Shown in pieces: positions 18,700-30,705 of a stretch of DNA of 64,000 nucleotides. Position 1 is the first letter of the stretch. Each line of letters opens with the position of its first letter. The translations under genes were made by a program, and so were the position numbers. The stretch covers positions 358,501 through 422,500 of the forward strand of contig JAEMWC010000212.1 of NCBI GenBank assembly GCA_016490735.1. Direction: 5' to 3'. Source of the DNA: Pachyseris speciosa (lineage: Eukaryota; Cnidaria; Anthozoa; Scleractinia; Pachyseridae). A model generated the notes under the pieces. It saw only the letters and a list, made by a program, of their open reading frames with translations. It made no database searches and was not told the origin of the DNA.

Positions 18700-19155
18700 C
18701 TGTTCTAAACGCTAAGTTGGTAGAGCACCGGACTACGTTGCGGGAGGTCGATCGCGGGTTGAAACCCCGGCCGGACCAACACTCAGGGTCTTTAAATAAT
18801 TGAGGAGAAAGTGCTGCCTTTGTAATGACATCTCCAAATGGTTAGACTTTCTAGTCTTCTCGGACAAGGACGATAAACCGTAGGCCCCGTCTCACAACTC
18901 TCCATAATTGATTCTGTGGGACGTTAAAGAACCCACGCACTGTTCGAAAAGAGTAGGGGACGTAGTCCCCGGTGTGGTGGTCTATCTCTACTAGAATGTG
19001 GTTATGGGGAAGCGATTTGTAGTTACGGGCCTACAGTAATTGGCGCAAGCTGTTGTAGTGTCCCTGGCAGGTCTCTGGTGAAGCTAATAAGATAAAAAAT
19101 ATTGGTGCAAGGAAAGCCATGCGGTGTTGCTCAATACTAATAAAAAATAATAATC
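18700..19155 (+). mobile_element. tRNA-derived SINE
   Basis: A tRNA-like head has a degenerate A box (AAGTTGGTAGAGCACCGG) and B box (GGGTTGAAACCCC). The body includes ACGATAAACCGTAGGCCCCG and ACGTTAAAGAACCCACGCAC, and it ends in an AT-rich tail. The head is too degenerate for a working tRNA. A body copy in reverse orientation lies at about 19,985-20,300. Confidence 0.7.
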
Positions 19156-19156
19156 G

Positions 19157-19192
19157 TGGAGCTCCGCCTTTAGGCTTGGCTAAATCTATATA
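19157..19192 (+). repeat. Dispersed repeat, second copy of the 15.27 kb motif
   Basis: GGAGCTCCGCCTTTAGGCTT and the bases after it match 15,268-15,300 with few differences. Confidence 0.5.
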
Positions 19193-19461
19193 TTACGGTA
19201 ACAAATTTTCTCTTGATATGTAGCTGCATGACGTTTTCATCCGTGACTTAATTTTATAGTAATGGTATTCTGTTTGTACGAACTTTTTTCTGGTAGTAAT
19301 CTGTTCTCTTTTTCTTTCCTTTTTTTTTTGTATTATATTTTGTTGTTAGTTTTTCCTACTGTAATGTATATTTTTTGTAAATAAAGCTTGTTACAAAAAA
19401 TAGCTAAGCAAATGAACATGCCTATAATAAAAAAACTGATGAAGAGCTTAAACTGTATCTT

Positions 19462-19780
19462 AAGGTTGGCACACACGAGGGGACTAGTCCATGCGACAAG
19501 TCCCTGCAACAAGTCGCGGGAACAAGTCCCATCGTGTGAACTAGCCATTTTTGCCACAAAATCTAGTCGTAGGGACTAAAATTTGGTCCCTGCAACTAGT
19601 CCCACGAATTCAAACTGGTTTGAATTTTTGGGACAAGTCCCTGCGACTTGTTCCTCAAAACTCTTCGTGTGAAGTGTTCGTGGGACTAGTCCCTGCGACC
19701 AGTCCTTTCGTGTAAACTCTTCAGGGGACTAGTTGCAGGGGCAAGTCGCAGGGACTAGTCCCCTCGTGCGTGCCGACCTT
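19462..19780. mobile_element. Foldback MITE rich in GGGACTAGTCCC palindromes
   Basis: The ends are inverted: AAGGTTGGCACACACGAGGG at left and the complement of AAGGTCGGCACGCACGAGGG at right. The interior repeats variants of GGGACTAGTCCC and GGGACAAGTCCC about ten times in both orientations. No coding sequence. The target duplication is unclear. Confidence 0.8.
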
Positions 19781-19984
19781 TAGAGCGTCGCAAGCATGAA
19801 GAAGGCCTTCGGAGCAAGTTCTGTCAGTGACTAACATCAGCATAGCATCATCTTGTCTTCCTTGTTATAAATGTTTTTTTTTTCATCTTCATCGACGTCT
19901 CTTGCTTGGCGCCAGAAGTACGAAATTGTAGCTTAAGTCATCATCCTCCTCATCATCAACCTTATTTACCCTCCGAGTTTAGAG

Positions 19985-20300
19985 TAGCTTATACAGCTAG
20001 TATCTCCGAGCATTTACCAACCCAACCATCACTGCGAGATAGAGACATACCACCACACTGAGATCGATCCCCTACTCTTTTCGAACAGTGTGGGGGTTCT
20101 TTAATGTCCCACATATTATTAGGAAAGTGTTGTGAGACGGGACCTAATAACAACAATAATAATTTAATAATTTAGAACTTATATAGCGCATTTTCCATTT
20201 GTATATGATCAAATGCGCTTTACAAGCAGATGAAATTGGTTTATCGTCCTTATCCGAGGAGAATAGAAAGTCTAACCGTTTGCAGATGTAATTAGAAAGC
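19985..20300 (-). mobile_element. SINE body fragment, reverse orientation
   Basis: The reverse complement aligns to the body of the SINE at 18,700-19,155 (shared GTTCGAAAAGAGTAGGGGA and CCCGTCTCACAAC). An AAT-rich stretch with a GCGCTATATAAGTTCTAAAT module is inserted in the middle, which may be a second nested SINE tail. Confidence 0.6.
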
Positions 20301-20689
20301 CAGCACAACACACACATAGCGTTCTGATATCTCAGGAAATGTTTGAAACATGTTGCCAGTGTAAATTTAGAAGACCTAGAACTCTGCCTTCTGGCCACGG
20401 GTATTAATTTTGCATCCTACCTTGACATTTCTATCAGTTCAGCTTTTTACAGCCTCGTCTAAAGGTGTTCCCATAGGACCATAGCAGGGGAGAAAGGAAG
20501 CACTCAGTTTTCTTTAATTTCCTCGATCAATTTTTGGGTGAAAGACCATTGAAAATTCTATTACGGAAGCGTTGATTCCTGTTTGTGTTGCGTGGGAATT
20601 GTGAACTTCACTTTTACGAACGTGGCCGCTAGAAATCGCACTATTGATAGCGGCTGCCAGACACGCCTTTACAGGCTGACGTCCAATCT

Positions 20690-20765
20690 CACCCTAGAGA
20701 ACCATTGTAAACCGCCTTGAAACTATGTGATATGTGCGGTATATAAACCATTACCATTACCATTA
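20690..20765 (+). mobile_element. SINE 3' tail fragment
   Basis: GTGCGGTATATAAACCATTA followed by repeated CATTAC units resembles the common SINE tail of the form GCGCTATATAAAT plus short repeats. Confidence 0.5.
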
Positions 20766-21549
20766 TTGTACGACTGATGTCAAATTTCTTTATTTAGGAG
20801 GCAGGCATCGGAAAACTTGAGAGGGCTAGATAATACACTGCTACATGGGCTCCTGACGGCTATCGTCAAGTAGCAACCGAAAAATGTACTGTTTATTGCT
20901 TTCATTTACCTGGCCATACTTCCCTAAATTTCGTCTCAAGACCTAATAAACAGTTCGAACTACTACCAAATCTACGTTGGTGGAACCAATTTAATCACCC
21001 TGGGCTCCAGGCATGGGAAGGACCACACCATATTCATTTTCCTTGACTGGAATTTAATAAAGTATTTCTTTCATTCTCATGTAGTTCACCAGCGTTTCTG
21101 ATTGTTTTATGGCTATGAACTGGACAAAAAGCTGTTCAAGCTTCCATGCAAGGGCAAGCACTAGATTCGATTCGAAGGCCACTGGTGTGCTAAGGCAGAA
21201 TCTTTGGCGTCCTCACTGCAACTTCTTCACTGTGTAGGTTTTGAAAAACCTCATGAAACGTCAGGGAAGAATGACTGGTTGAAGAGCGCCAGACATGCTA
21301 ACTGAAAGCGAACAAACATAAGATTACAAAGTGGTGATTAAAGAGTGGAAAAATGAATGGAAGTGACAGGAAATGCCAAATCGGAACCAAAAATACTGAT
21401 GTGGTCTATACATTACCATCAAATAAATGTCTGTGAATATACGAAACTCATATATTGAACTGCGGAATATATTTTCATTTTGAGCTTTTTTGGGAAGGCA
21501 GCTGATTAAGGCTTCCTGCATGAGGACAAATACCAGCGATGCAGCAAAA
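20766..21549. other. Non-coding interval
   Basis: No gene or clear repeat recognised. Confidence 0.4.
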
Positions 21550-23500
21550 ATATATTTTAACTCATTTGACTTTTAATGGTAATTAGCAGATTAGCTTGCT
21601 GATTTCAGAATTTGTTTGAGAAAAGCTAAAGTGAGAGAAAAGCAAGAATTTTAGGAGAAAAGCCGGCACAAGCAAATCTCTCAAACTGTCTTTGGCTTCT
21701 CCAGAGCCTCTATTGGCGGGGAAACACCTGAACACCGGTTTTTCTTCGCAAAAATGCTGAAGCTATGTTGTGGGATATTTGGTGATTTATTTTTGGTGAT
21801 GTTTGGGTATATTTGGGAAAAGATAATTTTTCTCAAAGATTTAATGAAGGTTTAACATTGGAATTTGAAGTTGAAAAATAACAGATGGACACCAAACAGT
21901 TCCCCAGCACCCTGCAGTGCTCTTTTGGGGGTGTAAACTGTTTGGTGGTGTTTCAAAGCATTTTTTTTTACATTTCAATCTCTTCTTTAAATTCCTTAAA
22001 ATTTCGCTCAAATTCACGAGTACCTCCACCTTAATTAAGTACTTCCTCTTTAATGTTGCCGCAAATGCGCTTAGTGGTGTTTTTTTCTCCTTTAGTTAAA
22101 AGGAAAATCGAGACAACAGCAAAACATGGCTTGGACTTGAATAACAGAGAAGGAGGAAGTTCTGAAAACCGCAATCAACTGGAGCATCTATGCCGATCAA
22201 TCAAGTTTCATCTCAGGATTCAAGGTCAAGATTCACAACTAAAGCACTAAGGTGGTTTATTTAATAACATGCTTCGTCGAGGCCGGACGAAGAGGCAGCA
22301 TCACCCTAAGACTCCAGTCATTGCAAATATTGGTCAACTTGTTCTGGTCTTTTCCCGTATTTTCTTTGCCCCACGGATATTTTCTAAAAATGAATATAAA
22401 TGTTCTTTTTTCTGAGTATCTTCGGGAGACACTGTCGTTTTGCATCCTGACTGAAACTGAAATACCTCTAAACGTAAACATGAAGGGATGCACGTCCTCA
22501 CTCCAGTCTGTGTGCTATGTCTGAAGTCCCGACTGATAATACTGAATAAAACCTGTTAAGCCGATGAGTACTTTGTTTTTCAAGTCTGTTCACAACACAA
22601 TTTAAGCCCTTCCTGTTTTTGATTTTTGAACCACCGTCAAATCAGTGTACACAATTAGTCATATCAAGAAAGGTACAAGGTTATCATTCAACAACACTGC
22701 GTCATCTCAGAATTAAGATATTTCAAAATAGCGTAATTATTCAGAGTAAAGCTTTTGTGTACGTGATGTTTAAATTATTAGATATACGAAAGTAATTTTT
22801 CGAGTGCACTTAATAAAGTTTAGTGCAGTAACAGGGGGTTTGGATGTCACCACGTTCATGGTCTACAAAAGTGGACATGCGCTTGGGCATAACCCTTTTG
22901 ATAAAATTAGACTGGCTTTTTTGCAGTGTTACCATTGTGTACGTGATGCATAGAAAAACAATTTTTCAACTGCACTTTAACCCAGTCAAGAAGTTGGCAT
23001 AAGCTTAGTATAGTGACAGGGGGTCTAAATATCTCCACGTTCATAGTTTTTAAAGGTGGACGGACGAATCGGCCTAAACCTTTTAAAACGGATGGACAAA
23101 TTCTCTCCTACAGAACGTTTATTTGAATAACCATACCCAAGAGAGACCTCAGACCTTTTTTAATGAAACCCGAAAGGGCTGAAACGGTTGAACATTAAAT
23201 GTGCGCAACTCTCAACCTTTGACTTCACTGTGTGTATACAGATGATTACATTGAAGGGAACGTTTGTCAAAACCACTTACATCAGGTCATCTATTGCCAT
23301 TGCTGCATGGCAGATTTCATGTTTCTGTCAATTTGCAGAGGATGAACTTCAAATTTTGACATTTTTATTAGAAACCGCATAAACCGCAAGACTGTTAAAG
23401 GGTGACAGATGGTTGTCCTCAGGAAATCTGGAATTTCTTTGCGTTGCGTGCAGGCAAACTTCCTTGATTTTTGAAAACTTAGGCCTCCTTTACGCCTTGG
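21550..23500 (+). repeat. Diverged segmental duplication, copy 1
   Basis: Collinear in direct orientation with 43,380-44,990. Anchors shared by both include CCTTTGGCTTCTCC, AACCGCAATCAA, GAGTACTTTGTTTTTCA, TTAAGCCCTTCCTGTTTTTG, AACAGGGGGT and TTTCTGTCAATTTGCA. The module with AACAGGGGGT and CCACGTTCA is present twice here (about 22,740-22,900 and 22,935-23,090) but once in the other copy. No protein gene is visible in either. Confidence 0.7.
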
Positions 23501-24210
23501 AGGGAGGAAGATCCTACCACTAGGAAGATCCAAGAAGGCGGATCATCCTAGCGCCAACCAAACATGGCGGAGGCCGGGCGATCAGCGACTAGGCTACATT
23601 CACACGGTACCGGACGAATTTTCTACCGGTCGAAAATTCGTGCATTTAGGGGTTCCGTTCACACGGAACCACGCTTAACGTACGAAAATTTAGACACCTC
23701 GCCGTTCAAAAATTTGAACGCCAAAATTGGGGACGAATTTTTAGCCGGTACGGCGCGCTGTGAACACCTTGACCATCTAAATTTTTTTCATGGGAAAGGC
23801 GTGGTTGCATGGATGCGTGGTAACTGAGCTGGAAGAAGAGAATTTTAATCGCTTTGCTTGGAAACATCACGGTGTTGATGCAAAATATCATCCTTCAAAT
23901 GGCCTTGACCTGCACAGCTTCCCAAGCAGGAAGGCGACGCTGTGTTAGCGTCCTCTTACAAACCGAAGACCGCATCATCCGTCCAAGTGAAATATTTTTC
24001 ACCTTCAGGTGTTGAATCTTTGCCCTCTTTTCCCCTGCTATCGTTAGCCTTTCTCTTTCTTTCTTGGCGCCATTTTGGATTTCGTAAAGTAGCGCTCTGC
24101 GCATGAACAGATTGTAAAACCACTGACAAAGGTTAAACTTTAATCGTCAGTTTCGTGTGAACAGAGCAAAAATATTGCACGGTTCCGTGCGAACATTTTG
24201 AAAATCCTTT
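23501..24210. other. Possible decayed inverted-repeat element
   Basis: Repeated variants of GTTCACACGG and AAAATTCGT occur at 23,590-23,770, and a distant inverted relative (GCACGGTTCCGTGCGAAC) lies at 24,178-24,195. The boundaries cannot be fixed. Confidence 0.3.
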
Positions 24211-26034
24211 TTAAATAGCATATAAATTTTCAATCATATTGTTACAACTTCTTGGTTCCAGTAAATAAACGTATTCGATAAGATGACCACTCCTTTTAAT
24301 TCCGCTGTCAACTACGCTTACAACAGTTACAACGAACGCTTCCCCCATAACTCTACGCATATGGCACCTCAAATATGGAAGCACCAGATTTGGGATGCAG
24401 CACACTACATGACATTGTCACGCAATAACCCGTTACAATATAATGGCCTAGGAAGGGTCACTGACAGTTTCCCAGCTTTTATTTCACGCCGGTTCTTTCC
24501 GGTTTTTTTCGGGCTTAGGCCTTAAATTTTCGTTTGCTGATCCACAAAGCGGTCAACAGTAATGTTTAAAATACTGTCGTTGTACCTCTGCATTGGTAAA
24601 CGTTTCGTGCACGATCCATAATCAGGTGACTTGGTGGTTTTTATGTTGTCTTCAGTTTGTTCTAAATTAGAGCATTCACACTAACATGAAGACTGAAAGC
24701 CATGAAAAATCAACTACTTCATGATTATTGCAATTTCCTCATCCGAACGAAAACAGATCCATCCCGATCACAATCATATTGCTTGTGTTGAAAGAAGATA
24801 TTGGTAAAAGGAACATGCGGACCATCACCCTTATGCAAAAACGTGTCTTCCAACCCCTCAAGATAAAAGAACCTGTTAGGTAGCCTAACGACTGTGACAA
24901 GGCCTGTTTTTGGAGAAAAACCAGAGAAACATTAATTCTGGGGTAAGGTCCGCGCTAAGGTAAGGTAATAAACACACCAAGTACTATCGAAATGGTAGCA
25001 CTTAACATACACAACCTTTAACTATACCTAAAAATAAGCCAAAGAGAGAAGAATACCCCATAAGTTACATGTGTTTCCTTCTTTCGGGATTTTATCGGAG
25101 GCTAAGATTTCAAAACTCAACGCTTCGGCAGCTTAACTGGCCCCAGTTCTTCAGGAAAAGAAATTAAAAACTAAAAATTCAATATGGAGAGAGGATTACG
25201 GCAAAGAAGATTCACGAGGGAATCGAGTCGATGCGCGAAAACACCGTGGAATAACAGTACTTAACATTTTTGACAACCTTGAGACATGGAAACCAATCCT
25301 TACATCGAAGGTGATATATCAGTGTCAGGCATAATGCTGCTGATTTACATTTTCCCGCGCATTTTCTTCAAGGACATTTGACTTGTCACGTAACTGTCAC
25401 AAAGAGTCTCGATCGAGGTGCGGTTACGAAGCAAAAATATCAGTTTGCCACATTTTTAGTTTTTAAAGGAAGAATCCAGAAAGCCGAAAACCATTTTGTA
25501 TTTTTTTAAATGCAATCCGATAAGCTGTTGGAAGAGCAGAACTAGTCACATAGCAAGAGAACTGTTCAAAGTCCTTTAAGTGCCAATCGTACGAATTCGT
25601 ACGATAGACAGGGCTACCACTTTCAAGCTTTGCCACATTCTCAAATTTAGAAAGCTGGTTATGATGGCCTGTTTCTAGTGTCAACCAGTAACTGTTTTAG
25701 GCCTGAAGGGCAAATTAACTAAGGATAACCTTTGATTACCCTTCCATATCGTTGTTCCTTTTCAAGCAAAACCACAAATGCCCATTTTATGCACCATTGA
25801 GCAAAGCGAAAATCACACATCTTTGCTTTAACCTCTTTAATTTAAAATCTCCTTTTGAAAGCAAAATTTCCTAATGACAGAAAACTTTCATCTCTCGACT
25901 GAGCATTTACCTTCAATTCTGCCTCTCGCGCCTACAGTGAGTCAAGCATCAGCTATTTCATTCGAACCACTTTCTTTGGCGCTCGAATTGCATTCTGGGA
26001 ACTGTGATGCCACAGCGAAATGGAAGTCCTGACA
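24211..26034. other. Non-coding interval
   Basis: No gene, RNA gene or strong repeat seen; an 80-codon open frame at 24,283-24,525 has no recognisable domain. Confidence 0.4.
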
Positions 26035-26365
26035 TCAACAATTTCTAGAGTGTCGAGCCACTCGGACCTACTAGCGAAATATTGTAAAAGTCAGGTTCTT
26101 TGCAAGTCAAATCTCGCCAAAATTGCCTTGCTAGGTCCAAGAATCCACCGCAGAACGGCGAGAGAAACAACCTCAAGTTCAGAGCCGCCATGCTTTGACA
26201 CGAACACTTTTTTCATCCCAGTCGGCATGAAATTATCCCTCATCCCTGGTTTCGTTCAGAGATTTGCCGCTACTCTCCATTCCAGCTTAATGATGCCAGA
26301 CTGGGAGCTTCTGCAGTGGAAAATGGCTCGAAAACACACTTATAAACTGAGTACTTACCGACTAA
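26035..26365 (+). repeat. Dispersed repeat, copy B
   Basis: Inverted partner of 15,835-16,175. The 141-codon frame across it (26,020-26,445) is most easily explained as chance within repeat DNA. Confidence 0.65.
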
Positions 26366-29300
26366 AAGTTGCTACGCTCGCGAGCAAAACAACAACGGTT
26401 GAAATTGGCGACGTCACAATACAAGTTGAGTCCTCGGTATTCTAGAGCAGCAGACCTCTCAAGGGAGCCCTTCATGTAGGGCAGCTAAATCCCGTTTAAT
26501 TACCTGCATTGAGAAAATTGCCTCAAGATCTCAAGTAATTTGGCAGTTAAAGGGTTAAGTGGGGTACTCGCTCCAGGGTATGAACTGAAATAAAATTGAG
26601 TTCCCCGGGCTTTTTTAAAACGGCGCACACATTTTTTTCTTATCGGATTACGCATATGATGACTCCGCACAAATACGATCAAAACTGTCAGTAAGTCAAA
26701 AGATATTCCCAACATTTATTCGATTATTTTTAACTCTAAAAGTTATTAAAAGTAATTGATGATCTGATTAAGCGTACGCAAGTGATTTAGTTTTAAAGCA
26801 AAGACGATTAGACTTGTTGCTTCACGAGCAAATCTTGAAAACCACAATAAGTTAGAGAATCTTTCAATTCAGTCCTGCACTATATTTAGGTCAAGTTTTA
26901 TAGCTAACGTAAGCGAAGATAAAAGGCGGATTTCTTTTAAGGTGAGACCTCCCCTCTACCTTGACAGCTAACTTTAGCAAAACCTGTTTTGATTTTGTTT
27001 CTTCCTCTGTTCTGTTAGAGTTCTCAGATCATAGAACCGCAAGCTGATGATTACTCTACTGAGAGTCATTTTACGAAATGGTTTTATTAAATTATGGTGT
27101 AATGAATAACCAAATGCTCTGTTTTCATTCTGCGTTGTCTGTAGTGTTTCTTCGGGAGTTGATAATATAAGTTTGAAAAGTGCTCCATGTCCGTAAGCAG
27201 AATGTGCTCCTAGCTGGAAATAGATGTCCCACGTATCTGGTTAGTTTCATTTGATCACGTGACATGCTAAGGTCGCCAACTTTTTAAATACTGCAAATTT
27301 TGGCCGCAAAAAACAAAACCAAAAAAGAAAGAAAATGAATCCTTTGATGTAGCCTTCATATAACCGCCGCCAGGCATACAAGAGAACAGCAGGGATCTGA
27401 ATGGATTGTAAAACCAATTTTAATAATTCGATGATTATTTTCTGGTGATAGTTAAATCTTACCATTTTTAAAAATCGAAAAAAAATTTGAAAAAAGCTGC
27501 CTTATTTTTATCATGCCTATGATATTTTTTAATAAGCTTATCCACATCTGGTGTTGCTGTTGATTTTAGCTCGAATGATAGCCCTGTTGCACAATTGGCC
27601 TACAGCCGGAAATTTGCCATTTAGGCAAATAATAATTATAGAATAAGTCTGAAGGCTTGGCAGTGATGTAGTTAATTGTTTAATATCACTTTTTAGCAGT
27701 ATTTCATGAATCTAATGTCTGAAATCTAGTAACTTTTATACCACACTTGTGCTCGATATCCGTATTTTAAATTTCATGACCTGAACCTATTTAGAACCTA
27801 TAACAGGCTTATTTCGTCTTATGCGTCAAATATACTGTGTAAGGATCTATTCAGTCCGACCTAAAAAATTGTAGGTTCGTATACGCGCGATTGTTCTATA
27901 TCTCATATTGAAGAATTGAAATATGCTTTAATTTTGGGCGGTTTTGTGCGTAGAAAAAATAACCAAACTCCAATTTCAGTTTAAAGAAATTGACTTGTAC
28001 TGACTGTCGTCACTGTGGTCTCCCTTTCGACTTGAACGCGAACGACAATGTGTGAACCCCGATAAACCAAGTTGGTCAACACTGAAAAGGCGGAGAGAAT
28101 CGAAGCTCGGGTCTTTGCCACTCCCTCAATTTAATGCATGTAATACTAATATGCATGCGTGGAGGCTGAGCGGTAAACGAAAAGTGGCGACCAAAGGCAC
28201 GCGAGAGGAGCAGCAAAGGAAAACTAGAGGAAACTAGTGGAATGGTATGCAGGCGAAAGATAGCATTCTCAAAAAACGTTTTTTGTTTCTTTGTACGTTT
28301 TTGCAGCTTCGGCAGCTGTTGCAGTGATGAAACCTTGGCGGAAAATAAATTAGCGGGGCCTTTTGTGCGGATCTTCAAACATATCGAAAAAAACCGGGCA
28401 ATTCAAGACTTGACTCCTGATTGCGGCTGCTAAAAACATTAACGCAGACTGAAAAGACTAGTGACAATAAACGCTTCCTATAACACGTTATCCAATTTAT
28501 CCAATAAATTTCTTATTTGCTTGCACCCAAGTCTGTTCGCCTGTGTGGAGTATGAAATTGACTTTTTTGTTCTTTGTTATACTTGAGATTGCAAAGGATT
28601 AGTGCATTCTCCATTATCGACTGGTTCACAAAAATATGGTAGATTTGAAAACATGGTGGATCATAGAAAACTTAGCTATAAGCCGGCATTTGCGGCGTCA
28701 CCAGTTTTAGATAGGGCGCCTAACTACATTTCAGGAAATTCCCCAAGTATTCGTGTTTGGCTTAGTTGACTAATCCGTTAAACACCTTACCGCAGGAAGT
28801 ATTAAACTTTTCTCATAACCATTCCGACAGAGACGCCGCAATGTTCAATGAACGTTAATGATTGCTTATTATTAGCTTTTTATCCTAAAACCGTATAATG
28901 TTTTCCTGTTTTTCAAACGATGTTTGTTGTTTCTATATGGAGACAGATGTTTGCGATAACAGGTGATACACAACACAGCAGGTCGCATATCCCATACGGC
29001 TTCGGACCTAAAGGTGTTCTCTATAATATCGAGTCAAAGTTCTTAGCAGTGTCTTTACCTGGTTGCTGTGAATAAAGAGCGAGACTTCTGTAAGCTGATC
29101 AACGACGATTGCAATCCCTTGTACACAATAACAGACAGGAAAGCGGCGAAATGAAAGCGGTTCGACAATTGGCTATGCTGGAACCTCGATTTAAGGAACC
29201 TCTATATAACAAAGTCCTCGATATTCAGGCACTGCGCAGGGGAGGGGGCTTTAGACCCCGATTTTCAACAGTAAAAAGCAAGTAATACTAAAATAAATCG

Positions 29301-29384
29301 AAGTTACTTTTCTATTTGACGTTTTACCGAAAACTGATTATTCTTGTTTTGAAACACCCCTTTTTTTGCTGCCGAAAGTATATC
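26366..29384. other. Non-coding interval
   Basis: AT-rich, no recognisable gene. A 14-base perfect palindrome AAAAAACGTTTTTT is at about 28,270. Confidence 0.4.
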
Positions 29385-30685
29385 AGGGACCGTTCATTTT
29401 TTTATGAGAGAGGGGGGCTGGTGGGATTGGGGTGGGGGGGGGCCCTCCAAAAAAATTGGCTTGAAAGGGGGGGGGGCAGCGGAAAAAAATGAAGGAAAGG
29501 GGGGGGGGTCGGATGAAAAAATTAGATTAAAAATAGGATAAGAGATGTTTACAAATGGAAGAAAAATTGTGCTCTTTTATTTATAACAAATATGCTAAAA
29601 CAGTTCCAGGGTAACAAGAAAACTTCTCAACAGCTTTTATATTTTATAAGGACAGTGAACATACCATAATAACAGTCTTGAATAGCAACAACTTTCTTTT
29701 CATTCATAAAAATGTTGTTGTCAAGCTCATATAATTGAAACCAATAATTTGAGTCCTGAATTGGAACTGACCTCGTTACCAGAGCTTTTCTCTGAGAAAT
29801 TTAGTGGTAGCGTAGTTTTGTCTGACCCAGAGAGCGTAGCTAGATTTGGAGACAAATTCATTGTGAAAGCAAAGTTTGTGGTTGACTATCTCCAGCATCT
29901 TGAGGTCATAGAGTTGTAAAAAAAGAAGAGACTGGCGGAAAGGGCCAGGGAAAGTAGGGAGGCAAGAGAAAAGTCCTATGATGATTATCATTGGGCTACT
30001 TTGTGCGAAGATGCCGCCAAGCTAAAAAAGCTCCGTGTGCCAGAATTGAACAAATACTTACAACATCATGGGCTATTAAAACAGCATCAGAAGAGCAGCA
30101 AGAATGACAAAGTGAAGACAATTATGGGACACTTCCTGCAGATGAATACTCTCAGAACAGGTCAAGCCGAAGTGAGAGGCAGCAATGAATCAGGTCAACT
30201 AGACAGCAGTGGTGAAAGCAGTGAGGGAGAAGAAACTGATGATGATTACAAGAGTGATGCCCCTGACTCTAAAGACGACTCAAATGATGTCGTTCTTGCT
30301 TTTACCGCCTCAGACGAGGAATATGTAGACGAGCGGCCAGCTACAACATGCTCAGGACGAGCAGTAACAAGAAGAGCTGAAATTGACTTTTCATTCTTTT
30401 GAGTGAGGATTTTTAAAAAAAAAAACAGCTTTCTAGCTTTCAGCTTTCTTTCACTAAATTAGGTGAAATGCAACAAAACGAAATTTTAATGCAGTAACTT
30501 TTTTTAATACCTAATGCATTTTTTTATTCATGGGGGGGGGGGGGGGCTTCCAAAAAATTACTCTGATGAGGGGGGGGGGGGCACGCGAAAAAAATCGGAA
30601 ATTGGGGGGGTCATACAATTTTCAAATTACACTCCTCCAAATCCCACCAGCCCCCCCCCTACCCCATAAAAAATGAACGGTCCCT
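29385..30685 (+). mobile_element. DNA transposon remnant with AGGGACCGTTCATTTTTT terminal repeats
   Basis: The left end AGGGACCGTTCATTTTTT at 29,385 is mirrored at 30,685. The next bases also mirror each other (GCTGGTGGGATTTGG-like) and are surrounded by long poly-G tracts. A coding relic lies inside. I see no clear target duplication, and no transposase domain remains, so the superfamily is open. Confidence 0.75.
29764..30402 (+). pseudogene. Transposon-borne protein with SAP-like domain
   Basis: One frame runs from at least 29,764 to TGA 30,400-30,402, broken only by TAA at 29,917-29,919. The first part has RFGDKFIVKAKFVVDYLQHL, then a charged coiled-coil-like stretch (RLAERARESREAREKSYDDY). 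Next is KLKKLRVPELNKYLQHHG to KNDKVKTIMGHF, which fits the helix-turn-helix of SAP DNA-binding domains. The C-terminus is acidic and Ser-rich (ETDDDYKSDAPDSKDDSND). I recall similar proteins in cnidarian repeats, but have no name for them. No ATG opens the frame; exons upstream may be lost. Confidence 0.55.
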
Positions 30686-30705
30686 AAGTTTCACCACACC
30701 TTGGG

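Noticed and set aside
18710..18790. Possible tRNA gene
   Set aside because: The head is degenerate and continues into a SINE body repeated in reverse at 20 kb.
24283..24525. 80-codon ORF starting MTTPFNSAVNYAY
   Set aside because: No domain, no supporting splice signals, and length within chance.
26020..26445. 141-codon open frame and its apparent homologue at 15,824-16,234
   Set aside because: Similarity is at DNA level between repeat copies; no domain and no consistent codon pattern.
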